A stretch of DNA of 56,513 bases, taken from positions 1-56,513 of the forward strand of contig PLUE01000029.1 in the NCBI GenBank assembly GCA_003164785.1, in the 5' to 3' direction. The notes beneath the pieces are model-generated. The model saw only the letters and a list, made by a program, of their open reading frames with translations, searched no databases and had not been told where the DNA came from. Source of the stretch: Gammaproteobacteria bacterium. Its GTDB lineage: Bacteria > Pseudomonadota > Gammaproteobacteria > Steroidobacterales > Steroidobacteraceae. Shown here in pieces: positions 9,210 through 18,270 of the stretch (its first letter is position 1; each line of letters begins with the position of its first letter). The translations under genes and the position numbers were made by a program.

Positions 9210-10556
9210 ATGGTGATTACTTTGCACAGCCGGGGCGACTTCACCCTCGCGAACTTCGCCGCCGTCTCGAGGGACGGTGCGTCCATACGCCTCACCGCCG
9301 ACGCTTGTGCGCGCATGAACGCGAGGCATGCGGCCTTTATCCGTTTCCTGGACACGGAACCCATGCCTTGGGTCTACGGCGTAACCGGAACCATCATGTC
9401 CGGGCGTGCGGTGATCCTGACGCCGCTGGAGCGTCGCGCGCAGGTGCGCCGTCCCATTGCCGCCGGCGCCGTGCTGTTCGGCGAGCCGATGCCTGAACGT
9501 ATCGTGCGGGGCATGCTGTTTTGTCGGCTCAGCAATTTCATCGAAGGGCATGCGGCTGTGCGCGCCGACGTGGCGCTTGCAGTGGCGGCGATGCTCGAAC
9601 GGCCGCTGCCGCAGCTGCCGCGGCGGGGACATGGCGCGGCGGGCGAGATGCTGCTCCTTTCTCACCTGTTCGGCGCTCTGGTCGAGGGGATGAATCTCGA
9701 GGAGAAGGAGGCGTCGGCGCTGGTCAACGGCGCCCCGGTCGCGGCGGCGCTCACCGCAGATTCGCTGCTGCGGGCGGGGCCGCTGCTGCGCGAAGTGGTC
9801 GATGCCGTGGCGCTGGCGATCGATGTCTATCGCGCGCCGCTGGACGCGTGTGACTCCGTGCTCGGCGAGCTTTGGCAAAATCCTTATGCGGAGCGAGCCC
9901 TCGCTCTTCTGGCGCGGGCGACGGCGGCCCCTGTGGGCCCACCACGTCTCCCACAGGCGCCGGTCTCCTTCCGGGCGGCACCGCGGCTGCTTGCGCGGGC
10001 ACTGCGCTCCTATGAGGCGCTACGCGTGACGGCGGAACGTGCGATCGGCGCAGTGACCGACAATCCGGTTGTAGTGGGCGAGGGCGAATCGATGCGGATC
10101 CTCGTCAACGGCGGTTTCTTCGATGCGGATGCGCCGGCAATTTTCGACGATTTCGCCGGAGTGTGCGCCGACCTTATCCGACTTCTGGAGAAGCTCGCGG
10201 CCCGACTCGCTGAAACCGCGGACCTGGCGACGCTGCCGCGCCCAGCGCAAGCACGGTTGCGGGGACTCGTATCGGCGCTGGCCGGCTACGCGGAAGATGC
10301 AGCTTCCACGGCGAGCCGCACGCCGTTGCCGGGCACCGAAGGCGGCGGTGCCCCGCAGAACGACCTGATCTCACCGGTGGTGCAAGCCTGGGCGAAACAG
10401 ACTGCGGCGAGCGACCTGCTGTCGAGCGCTGCCGCGGTATTGCGTGCGGTGGCGGCCTGTGTCCAGGGCGATGTTCACATCGACCCTCTCGAGCTCGATC
10501 AGGCGCTGCGAGATCGCATGGTGTCGGTAACCCACTTAGAATTGTCATTGGAGTAA
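9210..10556 (+). CDS. Divergent aromatic amino acid lyase (HAL/PAL) homologue lacking the MIO serine
   Basis: A 448-residue member of the histidine/phenylalanine ammonia-lyase fold. The start at 9210 gives an N terminus that aligns with HAL (F-TLANFAAVSR...); the frame is open further upstream to 9036 without family similarity. In active enzymes an Ala-Ser-Gly triad cyclises to the MIO electrophile; here the aligned residues are Ala143-Ala144-Gly145 in RGHGAAGEM. The HAL YSLR segment is VSFR, so a second catalytic Tyr is also lost, while the Tyr of VYGVTG, the Asn of LVNG and TDNPVV remain. Classical MIO ammonia-lyase activity is therefore doubtful. It is 3 bp upstream of an SDR gene, so the two are likely co-expressed. 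Substrate unknown. Confidence 0.8.
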   Translation: MVITLHSRGDFTLANFAAVSRDGASIRLTADACARMNARHAAFIRFLDTEPMPWVYGVTGTIMSGRAVILTPLERRAQVRRPIAAGAVLFGEPMPERIVRGMLFCRLSNFIEGHAAVRADVALAVAAMLERPLPQLPRRGHGAAGEMLLLSHLFGALVEGMNLEEKEASALVNGAPVAAALTADSLLRAGPLLREVVDAVALAIDVYRAPLDACDSVLGELWQNPYAERALALLARATAAPVGPPRLPQAPVSFRAAPRLLARALRSYEALRVTAERAIGAVTDNPVVVGEGESMRILVNGGFFDADAPAIFDDFAGVCADLIRLLEKLAARLAETADLATLPRPAQARLRGLVSALAGYAEDAASTASRTPLPGTEGGGAPQNDLISPVVQAWAKQTAASDLLSSAAAVLRAVAACVQGDVHIDPLELDQALRDRMVSVTHLELSLE

Positions 10557-10559
10557 GAG

Positions 10560-11333
10560 ATGGACTTAGGACTTGAGAATCGTCACGCGCTGGTGACCGG
10601 TGCCTCACGCGGGCTCGGTCGAGCGATCGCTTCGACACTCGCGGCGGAGGGCGCGGAGGTGATTGCAGTGGCGCGCAACCTCGAACGCTTGAACGATCTC
10701 GTGGCAGCAACCCCGGCGGGGCGCGGGACGATCACTGCGCATGCGTGCGATCTGGCCGATGGCTCTGCAATCGACAGTCTCGACAGTCTGCTGCAACAAG
10801 TGGATATTCTGGTGCTCAATACCGGCGGTCCGCCGCCGGGGCCGGCCGCCGAGACGTCGGACGCGGTGTGGAGCAAGCAATTCGAGGCGATGTTCCTAAG
10901 CGCCATCCGGTTGACCCGTCTAGCATTGCCGGGCATGCGCAAGCGTGGATTCGGCCGAATCCTGGCAGTCGTTTCGTCCGGTGTGATTCAGCCGATTCCC
11001 AATCTGGGCGTTTCGAACGCTCTGCGGTCGGCACTGGTCGGATGGGCCAAGACCCTCGCGGGCGAAGTGGCGAGCGAAGGCATCACCGTCAACTGCGTCG
11101 CCCCCGGTCGCATCGCCACGGACCGAGTCGCCGAATTGGATCAGGGCCGTGCGAAGCGCGAAGGAATCGACATCGGGCAGGTGGAAAAAGAGTCGCGGGC
11201 GGTCATTCCTGCCGGGCGTTACGGCGACGCCGCCGAATTCGCTTCGGTCGCCGCTTTTTTAGCGAGCCCTCGTGCGTCTTATATGACGGGTGGGGTCATC
11301 CGGGTGGACGGCGGCATGATCCGCAGCGTCTAG
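10560..11333 (+). CDS. SDR-family oxidoreductase without the usual Tyr-x3-Lys
   Basis: A 257-residue short-chain dehydrogenase/reductase-like protein. The N-terminal nucleotide site TGASRGLGRA and the NTGG strand (around residue 90) are present, as are the downstream TVNCVAPGRI and the C-terminal YMTGGVIRVDGG. At the active site the sequence is SSGVIQPIPNLGVSNALRSALVG; the position of the catalytic YxxxK reads SNALR, so both Tyr and Lys are replaced. A known SDR subgroup related to ketoacyl-ACP reductase has this pattern, but its reaction is not established as far as I know. It follows the lyase homologue by 3 bp and ends facing the minus-strand epimerase gene. Confidence 0.85.
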   Translation: MDLGLENRHALVTGASRGLGRAIASTLAAEGAEVIAVARNLERLNDLVAATPAGRGTITAHACDLADGSAIDSLDSLLQQVDILVLNTGGPPPGPAAETSDAVWSKQFEAMFLSAIRLTRLALPGMRKRGFGRILAVVSSGVIQPIPNLGVSNALRSALVGWAKTLAGEVASEGITVNCVAPGRIATDRVAELDQGRAKREGIDIGQVEKESRAVIPAGRYGDAAEFASVAAFLASPRASYMTGGVIRVDGGMIRSV

Positions 11334-11460
11334 GATCTCGATCGCACAGGATGGCTTCGGGGCGCCGGGAGATGCGGGCAGCCGCCGACGCGAGTCCAGT
11401 AGGGGAGGTCATCGTTGTATGCGTCGCTGTCGTACAGAAAGCCGCCGGTCTCCACAACGG

Positions 11461-12495
11461 TCAAATGCCGGAGCGGCGTTCCGCCGCGATCCAGTCCATG
11501 TAGGCGTGCAGCGCCTCACGCACGGGGCGAGGCTTCCAACCGGTTTCGGCGGTGATGCGCGAAATATCGTAGGCACCCCACATGCCGTCCCACTGAGTCG
11601 CATCCTGCAGAATATCCGCTTCGCTGGCCGCGGTGATCTCTGCGTGGAAGCCCGGTCTCTTTTCCGCCGCCCAGCCCATCAGGTCGCCCACCGTCGCGGT
11701 CGCACCCATGGCGATATTGTAGGCGCTGTAGCGCAACGCCGGGGCACGCAGCAACGAGACAATGGCGCGCGCCACGTCCTCCACGTGAATATAGTCTCCC
11801 ACTGCGGTGAGCGTATTGACGCGCACGCGCTGCACACCGTCCACGGCCATATGGGCGATGCGATTCGGAACGTGCCGGAAATTTCGGCTCGCCGTCACGC
11901 GGTCCATGGTGCCGTACACCGATGAGGGGCGCACCGATGCGGTCGACAGGCCGAACAGGTCGCCGTAACGCTCGGTGATCAGCTCCGAGGCCAGTTTTGA
12001 GATGCCGTACAGCCGCCGCGGCATCACATAACCGTCCTCCGGCAAAGGCTCACCGGGACGATCCGGACCGTGATGCTTGTAGACCGCACCGGAACTCACA
12101 TAGATAAATCTCTGCAGCTTGGGCAACGTACGCGCCCAATCGAGCACGGCCACCGTTCCCATGACATTGACGTCGATGATCCGAGCCGGATTTTCCGCTT
12201 CCGGCTCGCGCTTCGCCTTGGCCTCAGTGCCCCGCGACAGCGGCGTTACCGTGGCGCCGTGAACGATATGCGTAATGTCGCTGCCGCCGAGCGCAGCTCG
12301 CCACGTATCGGGCTTCGTCACGTCCGCGACCACGACGTCGAGCCGATCCGCCACGGAAGCAAAGTAGCGCACAGCCGCCGCATCCGGTGCCGCGGCATCG
12401 AGTACCACCACGCGCTCACTTGGATCGGCGTCGAGCCAATGCCGCCCGAGCACACTCATGACGAAGCCCGTCGCGCCCGTGACCAGCAATGTCAT
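11461..12495 (-). CDS. NAD(P)-dependent epimerase/dehydratase (extended SDR)
   Basis: A 344-residue extended short-chain dehydrogenase. It has the N-terminal LLVTGATGF nucleotide-binding loop, the IIDVNVMGTVAVLDWA helix, VSSGAVY, and an intact catalytic YGISK motif. The DYIHVEDVARAIV segment is characteristic of sugar-nucleotide epimerases and related carbonyl-modifying enzymes. Its ATG overlaps the stop of the M20 hydrolase by 4 bp, so it is the last gene of a three-gene minus-strand operon (transporter, hydrolase, epimerase). A role in modifying the product released by the hydrolase is inferred; the substrate cannot be told. Confidence 0.87.
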   Translation of the reverse strand: MTLLVTGATGFVMSVLGRHWLDADPSERVVVLDAAAPDAAAVRYFASVADRLDVVVADVTKPDTWRAALGGSDITHIVHGATVTPLSRGTEAKAKREPEAENPARIIDVNVMGTVAVLDWARTLPKLQRFIYVSSGAVYKHHGPDRPGEPLPEDGYVMPRRLYGISKLASELITERYGDLFGLSTASVRPSSVYGTMDRVTASRNFRHVPNRIAHMAVDGVQRVRVNTLTAVGDYIHVEDVARAIVSLLRAPALRYSAYNIAMGATATVGDLMGWAAEKRPGFHAEITAASEADILQDATQWDGMWGAYDISRITAETGWKPRPVREALHAYMDWIAAERRSGI

Positions 12496-13751
12496 GACAG
12501 GGGAAAGTTCAGCAGCAGCCCAAGCAAGGCTCCTGTCGCGATGCCGAAGTCGTCCAGTGTCATTGCTTCATCCGGATTGTGGCTGCCGTGTTCGTTGCGG
12601 ACGAAGATCATACCCGTAGGAATGCCCATTTTCGCAAATACCGCCGCGTCGTGGCCGGCGCCGCTAGCCATTTCGAACGGGCGCTCGAGCTGGTCCCGGA
12701 GCGAGGCGCGCAGGCGACTATCCATCACGGCCGGAGGCGAGTCGCTGGTGGCGCCGAGGTCGAAGGTGACGCGATACGCCTCGCCTATACGCGCCGCAGC
12801 CTCACGCGCTTCGGCGGCGACGGCATTCATCGTGGCATCGGACACGCTGCGCACGTCGATGACAAAATGAGTTTCGCCGGAAATTTTACTGGGCCCATGC
12901 ATCACGGGGTCGGTATATAGCTCTCCTGAAGTGATCACAAGATCTGCGCCGGCTTGCTCCTGTTGCAGCCAAACTGTCTCCAGATGGTGCAACAGCGCCA
13001 CGGTGGCCGCGACTGCATCGTGACGATGCGGACGATTGACGGCACCGGAATGGCCGTACTGGCCGATGCAACGGGCGTTGCGAAATCGTTTGCATCCTCT
13101 GATGCCAGTCACCACGGCGGCGGGCAGTCGTTCGGCGACCAGTGTCGGACCCTGCTCGATATGCAGCTCCAAGAAGGCGCGGATCCGCGAAGGATCGAGG
13201 AGCGGCCGGCGCTCTCGAATCGCCTGCGGATCGAATCCGCGCTCGGTCAGGGTGGCTTCGAGACTTCGGCCATTGTCCGATCGCGGTATCGAAAGACAGG
13301 CCGGATCGAGCAATCCGAATGCGCCGCAGCTCCCGAGATACGCAATGTCGAACCAAGCCGACTCTTCCGCGCGAATACCCATCACGGTGATATCGCAGTC
13401 GGGTTCGATCCTCGCTTGCCTCAGTGCCGATACAGCGCTCAAGCCCGCCACTACGCCTGCGGCACCGTCGTAGTTGCCGCCCTGCGGCACGCTGTCGAGA
13501 TGCGATCCGATCATGATGCGTCGTGCGGCCCGGTCTCGTCCGGGGAGGGTCATCATGAGATTACCAATGGCATCGATCGAGGTTTCGAGACCGATGGTCT
13601 CGGCGGCAGCTCGCATGATGTCGTGCGCAGCCTGCTCCCCGGAGCCATAGCTGTCACGCAAGATGCCCCGTCCACGGCGAGTCGCAAGGCTGAGACGATC
13701 AAATAGCGCTGCGGCCAGCGTCATGTCGGGTCGGATTTGTTCGATCAGCAT
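12492..13751 (-). CDS. M20-family amidohydrolase (hydantoinase/N-carbamoylase, AllC-like)
   Basis: A Zn-dependent hydrolase of the allantoate amidohydrolase / N-carbamoyl-L-amino-acid hydrolase / beta-ureidopropionase group. Metal-site motifs are present: GSHLDSVPQGGNYDGAAGV (His84, Asp86, Asp95), AEESAWFDIAYLGSCGAFG (Glu129-Glu130), ELHIEQGP, QYGHSGAVNRPHRHDA in the dimerisation lid, and EHGSHNPDE near the C terminus. The ATG at 13751 is chosen because the upstream extension to 13868 would lie inside the MFS gene; it starts 20 bp after that gene's stop. The length, about 419 residues, fits the family. The enzyme probably releases an amine or amino acid from a carbamoyl or ureido compound imported by the neighbouring transporter. 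Confidence 0.88.
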   Translation of the reverse strand: MLIEQIRPDMTLAAALFDRLSLATRRGRGILRDSYGSGEQAAHDIMRAAAETIGLETSIDAIGNLMMTLPGRDRAARRIMIGSHLDSVPQGGNYDGAAGVVAGLSAVSALRQARIEPDCDITVMGIRAEESAWFDIAYLGSCGAFGLLDPACLSIPRSDNGRSLEATLTERGFDPQAIRERRPLLDPSRIRAFLELHIEQGPTLVAERLPAAVVTGIRGCKRFRNARCIGQYGHSGAVNRPHRHDAVAATVALLHHLETVWLQQEQAGADLVITSGELYTDPVMHGPSKISGETHFVIDVRSVSDATMNAVAAEAREAAARIGEAYRVTFDLGATSDSPPAVMDSRLRASLRDQLERPFEMASGAGHDAAVFAKMGIPTGMIFVRNEHGSHNPDEAMTLDDFGIATGALLGLLLNFPLS

Positions 13752-13770
13752 GTTGGGGGCCAATGTAAGT

Positions 13771-15102
13771 CTAAACAGGCGAATAGCCGGCGGCGTTTTC
13801 TTGATCAGCCACGATGGTTCTGCCGGCCATATAAAAATGATACACGGCCCACAAGCCGGTGGGTGCAAGAATCAACAACGCGAGGCGCAGAGATGCCGCA
13901 TCTGCAACGGCGCCACGCTTCGCAGCAAATATATCGCTCAGGATTCCCACGGCCTGCGGAGCGACGATGAGGTTGAACACATTGCCTACGAGCAAGGACC
14001 AGGCCGTGAACATGGCACGCATACGGGGTGGCGCAAGGTTTTGCATCAAGCCCATACATGGGCCAATGTAGAAATAAATAGCCGGAATGAAAACCCAGAA
14101 CATGGATTTCGCAACCCACAAGCTTTGGGTCCAGTAGGCAATGAATGACGGAATCGTCGCCAAACCGACGCCCGCTGCCAGCAACGCGACCACACGCCTC
14201 GGGTCGACCATCCACGGGCGGGACAAGATCCAAGCGGTACCGGCCGTCGCCAGCAGGCCGCCCGCCAAATGAATATGCCCGGTCACTGCGCCGGCTTCGC
14301 CGACATTGAGGGAATACGTGCGCATGAGAAACGTAGGCGTCCACCAAATGAGGCCCCATCCCCAAAGAGAGCAGACGCCGGTTGCCATGATCATGTGAAA
14401 TGCGGCTTTCTGGCGCCACAAGAATGCGGCGGACTCCAAGAGAGACGGTTTGCTGTCTTCATTGCAGGCGTCCATCCGCCCGCGCGCTGGTTCCCGAATG
14501 GTCAGATAAACGATTGTTCCCATCACCACGCCCGGAATGCCTAACGCCAGAAACGCCGCGCGCCAACCGTAGAGGTGAGCGACCGCGCCAGCAATATCGG
14601 CACCCAGCCACGCGCCGATCGGCGCACCGAGAGCAAACACGCCTAACGCCATGGGCCGCCGATCTGCCGGGAAATAATCCGCGATTATGGAGTTCGAAGG
14701 TGGCGTACCGCCCGCCTCGCCGACGCCGACACCGACGCGCCCTGCCAAGAATTGCCAATAGGTTCGCGAAATTCCGCACAACGCGGTGAATCCCGACCAG
14801 ACGATCAACGAGATCGCCAGGATATTTCGCCGGTTCGCTCGATCAGCCAGCCACGACATCGGAATTCCAAACGAGACGTAAAACAGCGCCAATGGCACGC
14901 CGGTGAGAAATCCCACGCCGGCATCGGTCAATCGCAGTTCGAGGCGGACCGGCTCCAAGACAGTAGAAACCACATATCGATCCGCAATGTTGATCGCGTA
15001 GATCAAGCACATCACAACCACAACGTACCAGCGCTCGATGGAAGAGGAAGCGCTGGATTGGCGGGTGTCCACGACAGTTGTATTCAAGCGATGCAACCTC
15101 AC
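13771..15102 (-). CDS. MFS transporter, Spinster-like (Spns) family
   Basis: A 12-helix major facilitator with the Spns-type N terminus (ERWYVVVVMCLIYAINIADRYVVS), the DRANRRN loop between helices 2 and 3, GRVGVGVGEAGGTPPSNSIIADYFP and GWRAAFLALGIPG. Such transporters often accompany TonB receptors and hydrolases in accessory catabolic clusters. The frame is open to a GTG at 15189; a GTG at 15102 puts about 22 residues before the first membrane segment and is preferred, but no strong ribosome site decides this. It is the first gene of the minus-strand operon with the M20 hydrolase and epimerase, and is divergent from the TonB receptor at 15608. Confidence 0.87.
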   Translation of the reverse strand: MRLHRLNTTVVDTRQSSASSSIERWYVVVVMCLIYAINIADRYVVSTVLEPVRLELRLTDAGVGFLTGVPLALFYVSFGIPMSWLADRANRRNILAISLIVWSGFTALCGISRTYWQFLAGRVGVGVGEAGGTPPSNSIIADYFPADRRPMALGVFALGAPIGAWLGADIAGAVAHLYGWRAAFLALGIPGVVMGTIVYLTIREPARGRMDACNEDSKPSLLESAAFLWRQKAAFHMIMATGVCSLWGWGLIWWTPTFLMRTYSLNVGEAGAVTGHIHLAGGLLATAGTAWILSRPWMVDPRRVVALLAAGVGLATIPSFIAYWTQSLWVAKSMFWVFIPAIYFYIGPCMGLMQNLAPPRMRAMFTAWSLLVGNVFNLIVAPQAVGILSDIFAAKRGAVADAASLRLALLILAPTGLWAVYHFYMAGRTIVADQENAAGYSPV

Positions 15103-15378
15103 ATCTGATTTCCGGGCAACCTTGCAGGGTCCCCGAGCGTTGCGCGACGCAGAGCCGGAAAGAGGGTTGTGTCGCAACGTGAGCAACACTGCTCAGTTTC
15201 GGAGCACGAAAAAGTGCGGATGCCCCGTAATCGTGCAGATTTGCTGCGCCATTGAGTCGCAGCATTCACATTCGCCCCGCGGCACAAAGCAAACATCGTT
15301 TATCCCCAATACGCGTACGCGACGACCAACTTCCAGCAACAGCGCAACTTATTTTTTTGTGCGTATCGCGTAATAAAC

Positions 15379-15408
15379 TTGCGTGCGAGTAAACCATATG
15401 TTTAGAAT
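15379..15408 (+). promoter_or_regulatory. Candidate sigma-70 promoter for the TonB receptor at 15608
   Basis: TTGCGT (15379-15384) and TAGAAT (15403-15408) with an 18-bp spacer lie in the 0.5-kb divergent region between the MFS operon and the TonB receptor. This intergenic stretch (about 15190-15607) is AT-rich for the window and contains no gene. The leader from here to the start codon would be about 190 bases. Confidence 0.4.
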
Positions 15409-15607
15409 AAAGTCTACCGATCACAAAGGGATCGTACACAGACGCGAGCGGAATGATTCACATGCGGGCCACGCGAAACCACGTGGGCGTTAATGTGTAA
15501 CCCGCTTCGCGAGCGTTTTTGTCTGCACGTGCTGCATGATTTCGATAAGAAATAAATAAAGCGATTACGTGTGTTCTTGTGCTTTTATAAAATTAAGGGA
15601 TGGAAGT

Positions 15608-18193
15608 ATGCACTCAAATTCGAAGTTGGCGTACGCGATTGCCGTGATCCTGAGCAGTTCTTCCGTGGATTTGGTGCATGCGGCACCTGCAACCGATGCT
15701 GATACAAGCTCCGAAGGAATTCAGGAAATCACGGTAACTGCGCAACGACGCACGGAAAACTTGCAAGACGTGCCAATCACGCTCCAAGCGCTGACCGCAG
15801 ATACGCTGAAACAGCTAAGCGTGACGACTCTCGACGACTTCATTAAGTATCTGCCCAACGTGACGCAGGCCAGCAATGGTCCGGGCCAGAGTTACATCTA
15901 TATGCGCGGCCTTTCAGTCGGGTCGGCGGGCACCCAGAATACCGGGACGAACGGCCAGATCCCGAATGTCGCCGTATATCTCGACGACCAATCGGCATCG
16001 ATGCCCGCCCGCAACCTTGATGTCTATGCCGCGGACCTCGAGCGCATCGAAGTGCTGGAGGGGCCGCAGGGCACGCTGTTCGGCTCCGGCGCGGAAGCCG
16101 GCGTGCTGCGCTACATCACCAACAAGCCTAAGCTCGATGTCACGGAAGGCAACGTCAACGCCGGCTACAGCTACACGGCCCACGGAGATCCGAACAGTAA
16201 CGTCGATGCGATGATCAACCTGCCGTTGATTCCCGACACGCTAGCGGTGCGGGCGGTGATCTACAACGATAGCCGCGGCGGATATATCAACAACATCCCC
16301 AGTAACTTCACGCGCTCGAGTACTGACATAGGTATTGCGAACGGTAATGGCGGCGTCGTACCGACCGACAGCGTGGTCATCAACAACAACAGCATCGTCG
16401 GCAACGCCATCAACCCGGTCACCTATCAGGGCTTCCGCCTATCCGCTCTTTACAAGTTCACTGATGAGTGGAATGCACTGTTCTCTCAGAGTTACCAGGA
16501 CATGAATTCGCAGGGCGTGTTCTATCAGATGCCCTATGGATCAGAGGGCACCACGTTCGGTCCTACGGGCCAACCGATCGGTAGCGAACCGCTGCCGCAC
16601 CTGTCGGTGAACGTATTCAATCCGTCGTACGATAAGGACAAATTCGAAAACACGGCGCTGACGATCAATGGCAAGGTGGGCGACCTGAAGCTCGTCTACA
16701 GCGGCGGCTACCTGGTGCGCAACGTCGATCAGGTCGGCGATTACACGAATTACGCACGCGGCGTGTACGGGTACTACTACCAATGCGCCGGCTATTCGAA
16801 GACATCGGCGGCTGCGGGGAAGTGCTACTCGCCGAGCACGACTTGGGAGGAAAAAGAGAAAAACACCCACCAGAGCCATGAGATCCGTCTGAGCACGCCG
16901 GATGACTGGCGCATACGGGCTATCGGCGGCCTCTATTACGAGCAATTCGTCATCGAAGACGACACCGAGTTTCTCTACAAGACGGTTCCGACGTGTTCAA
17001 CCACAATCGATGTTAACTGCTTCAACAATGTGCAGCAGTGGGCCGGCGCTTACACGATTGGTTCGGGAGGCGTAAAAAATGACAACGTCGCGTTCTTCGA
17101 CAACGTTCAACGCACCATCGACCAGAAGGCAGCGTTCGGTTCTGTCGACGTCGACTTGATTCCCAAGAGCCTGACATTGGCGCTGGGCACACGCTATTAT
17201 CAATTCAACGAGAAAGAGGTCGGTGGCGACGTCGGCAGCTTCTACTGCAAGGCCTTTACTCCGACGACATACTTCGGACCCTGCCAGGCGCCGTACGGAA
17301 CGAACTTGAACACGCAGGTGCCGAACACCTCGAAGTATTCGGGTTTTCGAAGTCGCGCCAATCTGAGCTGGAAAGTCACGGACGATGTGCTGATCTACTA
17401 CACATGGTCACAGGGATTCCGCCCTGGCGGCTTCAATCGCGGCGTGTCGGGCAAGTTACCGGATGCGGCCGGCGTCGATCAGTACTATACACCGGCCACT
17501 TATGCCCCTGATTCCTTGACCAATAACGAGGTAGGCTTCAAGACGTTGTGGCTCAACCATCACCTGCAAATCGATGGTGCCATCTATCAAGAGGATTGGA
17601 AAAACACGCAGATCCAGTTCTTCGACCCGCAGGGCGGCTTGGGTAACATACAGTTCGGAACCAACGGACCGAACTACCAGGTGCGAGGCGGTGAGCTGCA
17701 AATCATCGCTCGAATCACCGAGGGCCTGACGGTTCAGGGGTCCTCGTCTTACAACAACAGTAAGCAGACCAACTCGCCGTTCCTCATCAACAATAATCCG
17801 CTCAGCCCGAAGTTTGGCCAAGCGATTACGGCGGTATCCAATCCATATGGCGCGGTGGGCAGCCCGCTCGCTAACTCGCCGCTTTTGCAGTGGAATCTGC
17901 GGGTTCGGGATGAAATCCCGTTTGGAGACTACAAAGGCTTTTGGCAGGTTGGCGCGCAGCACATCGGTGACTCGGTGTCCGCGACGGGGAATGTCATAGC
18001 GTATGACCAGCCGGGATACACGACCTACGATGCGGCGCTGGGCGTTGCGAAAGACGCATGGAATGTGCAGTTCTTTGGCCAAAACCTCACCTCCGTGAAT
18101 GCCAGCGCGGGCACGAACGCCGGACAGTTTGTTCAGACGGAGACCGTGATCCGTCCGAGGATAGCGGGCATCAAGTTCGGTTATAGGTTCTGA
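15608..18193 (+). CDS. TonB-dependent outer-membrane receptor
   Basis: An 861-residue receptor importing an unknown substrate across the outer membrane with energy from TonB. The signal peptide spans about residues 1-27 (LAYAIAVILSSSSVDLVHA). A TonB-box-like EITVTAQRR is followed by the plug domain (LQDVPITLQALTADTL; VEVLEGPQGTLFGSGAEAGVLRYITNKP with mild variation) and a 22-strand barrel ending in Phe (KFGYRF). The ATG at 15608 has a GGGATGGAAG ribosome site; an upstream start at 15569 would lack a clean signal peptide. It is divergent from the MFS/M20/epimerase operon, so these probably share a substrate. A hairpin follows the stop. Confidence 0.93.
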   Translation: MHSNSKLAYAIAVILSSSSVDLVHAAPATDADTSSEGIQEITVTAQRRTENLQDVPITLQALTADTLKQLSVTTLDDFIKYLPNVTQASNGPGQSYIYMRGLSVGSAGTQNTGTNGQIPNVAVYLDDQSASMPARNLDVYAADLERIEVLEGPQGTLFGSGAEAGVLRYITNKPKLDVTEGNVNAGYSYTAHGDPNSNVDAMINLPLIPDTLAVRAVIYNDSRGGYINNIPSNFTRSSTDIGIANGNGGVVPTDSVVINNNSIVGNAINPVTYQGFRLSALYKFTDEWNALFSQSYQDMNSQGVFYQMPYGSEGTTFGPTGQPIGSEPLPHLSVNVFNPSYDKDKFENTALTINGKVGDLKLVYSGGYLVRNVDQVGDYTNYARGVYGYYYQCAGYSKTSAAAGKCYSPSTTWEEKEKNTHQSHEIRLSTPDDWRIRAIGGLYYEQFVIEDDTEFLYKTVPTCSTTIDVNCFNNVQQWAGAYTIGSGGVKNDNVAFFDNVQRTIDQKAAFGSVDVDLIPKSLTLALGTRYYQFNEKEVGGDVGSFYCKAFTPTTYFGPCQAPYGTNLNTQVPNTSKYSGFRSRANLSWKVTDDVLIYYTWSQGFRPGGFNRGVSGKLPDAAGVDQYYTPATYAPDSLTNNEVGFKTLWLNHHLQIDGAIYQEDWKNTQIQFFDPQGGLGNIQFGTNGPNYQVRGGELQIIARITEGLTVQGSSSYNNSKQTNSPFLINNNPLSPKFGQAITAVSNPYGAVGSPLANSPLLQWNLRVRDEIPFGDYKGFWQVGAQHIGDSVSATGNVIAYDQPGYTTYDAALGVAKDAWNVQFFGQNLTSVNASAGTNAGQFVQTETVIRPRIAGIKFGYRF

Positions 18194-18199
18194 TACTGC

Positions 18200-18231
18200 C
18201 CCCTCGTGCCCACTGGCGCGAGGGGATTTCT
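18200..18231 (+). terminator. Hairpin after the TonB receptor gene
   Basis: CCCCTCG (18200-18206) and CGAGGGG (18219-18225) can pair around a 12-base loop, 7 bp after the receptor stop, followed by ATTTCTC. The stem is good but the T-run is short, so this is a probable rather than certain Rho-independent terminator. Confidence 0.5.
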
Positions 18232-18270
18232 CGTGACAGCGCGTCGCCGCTGCTGGACCTGAGCCGCCAT

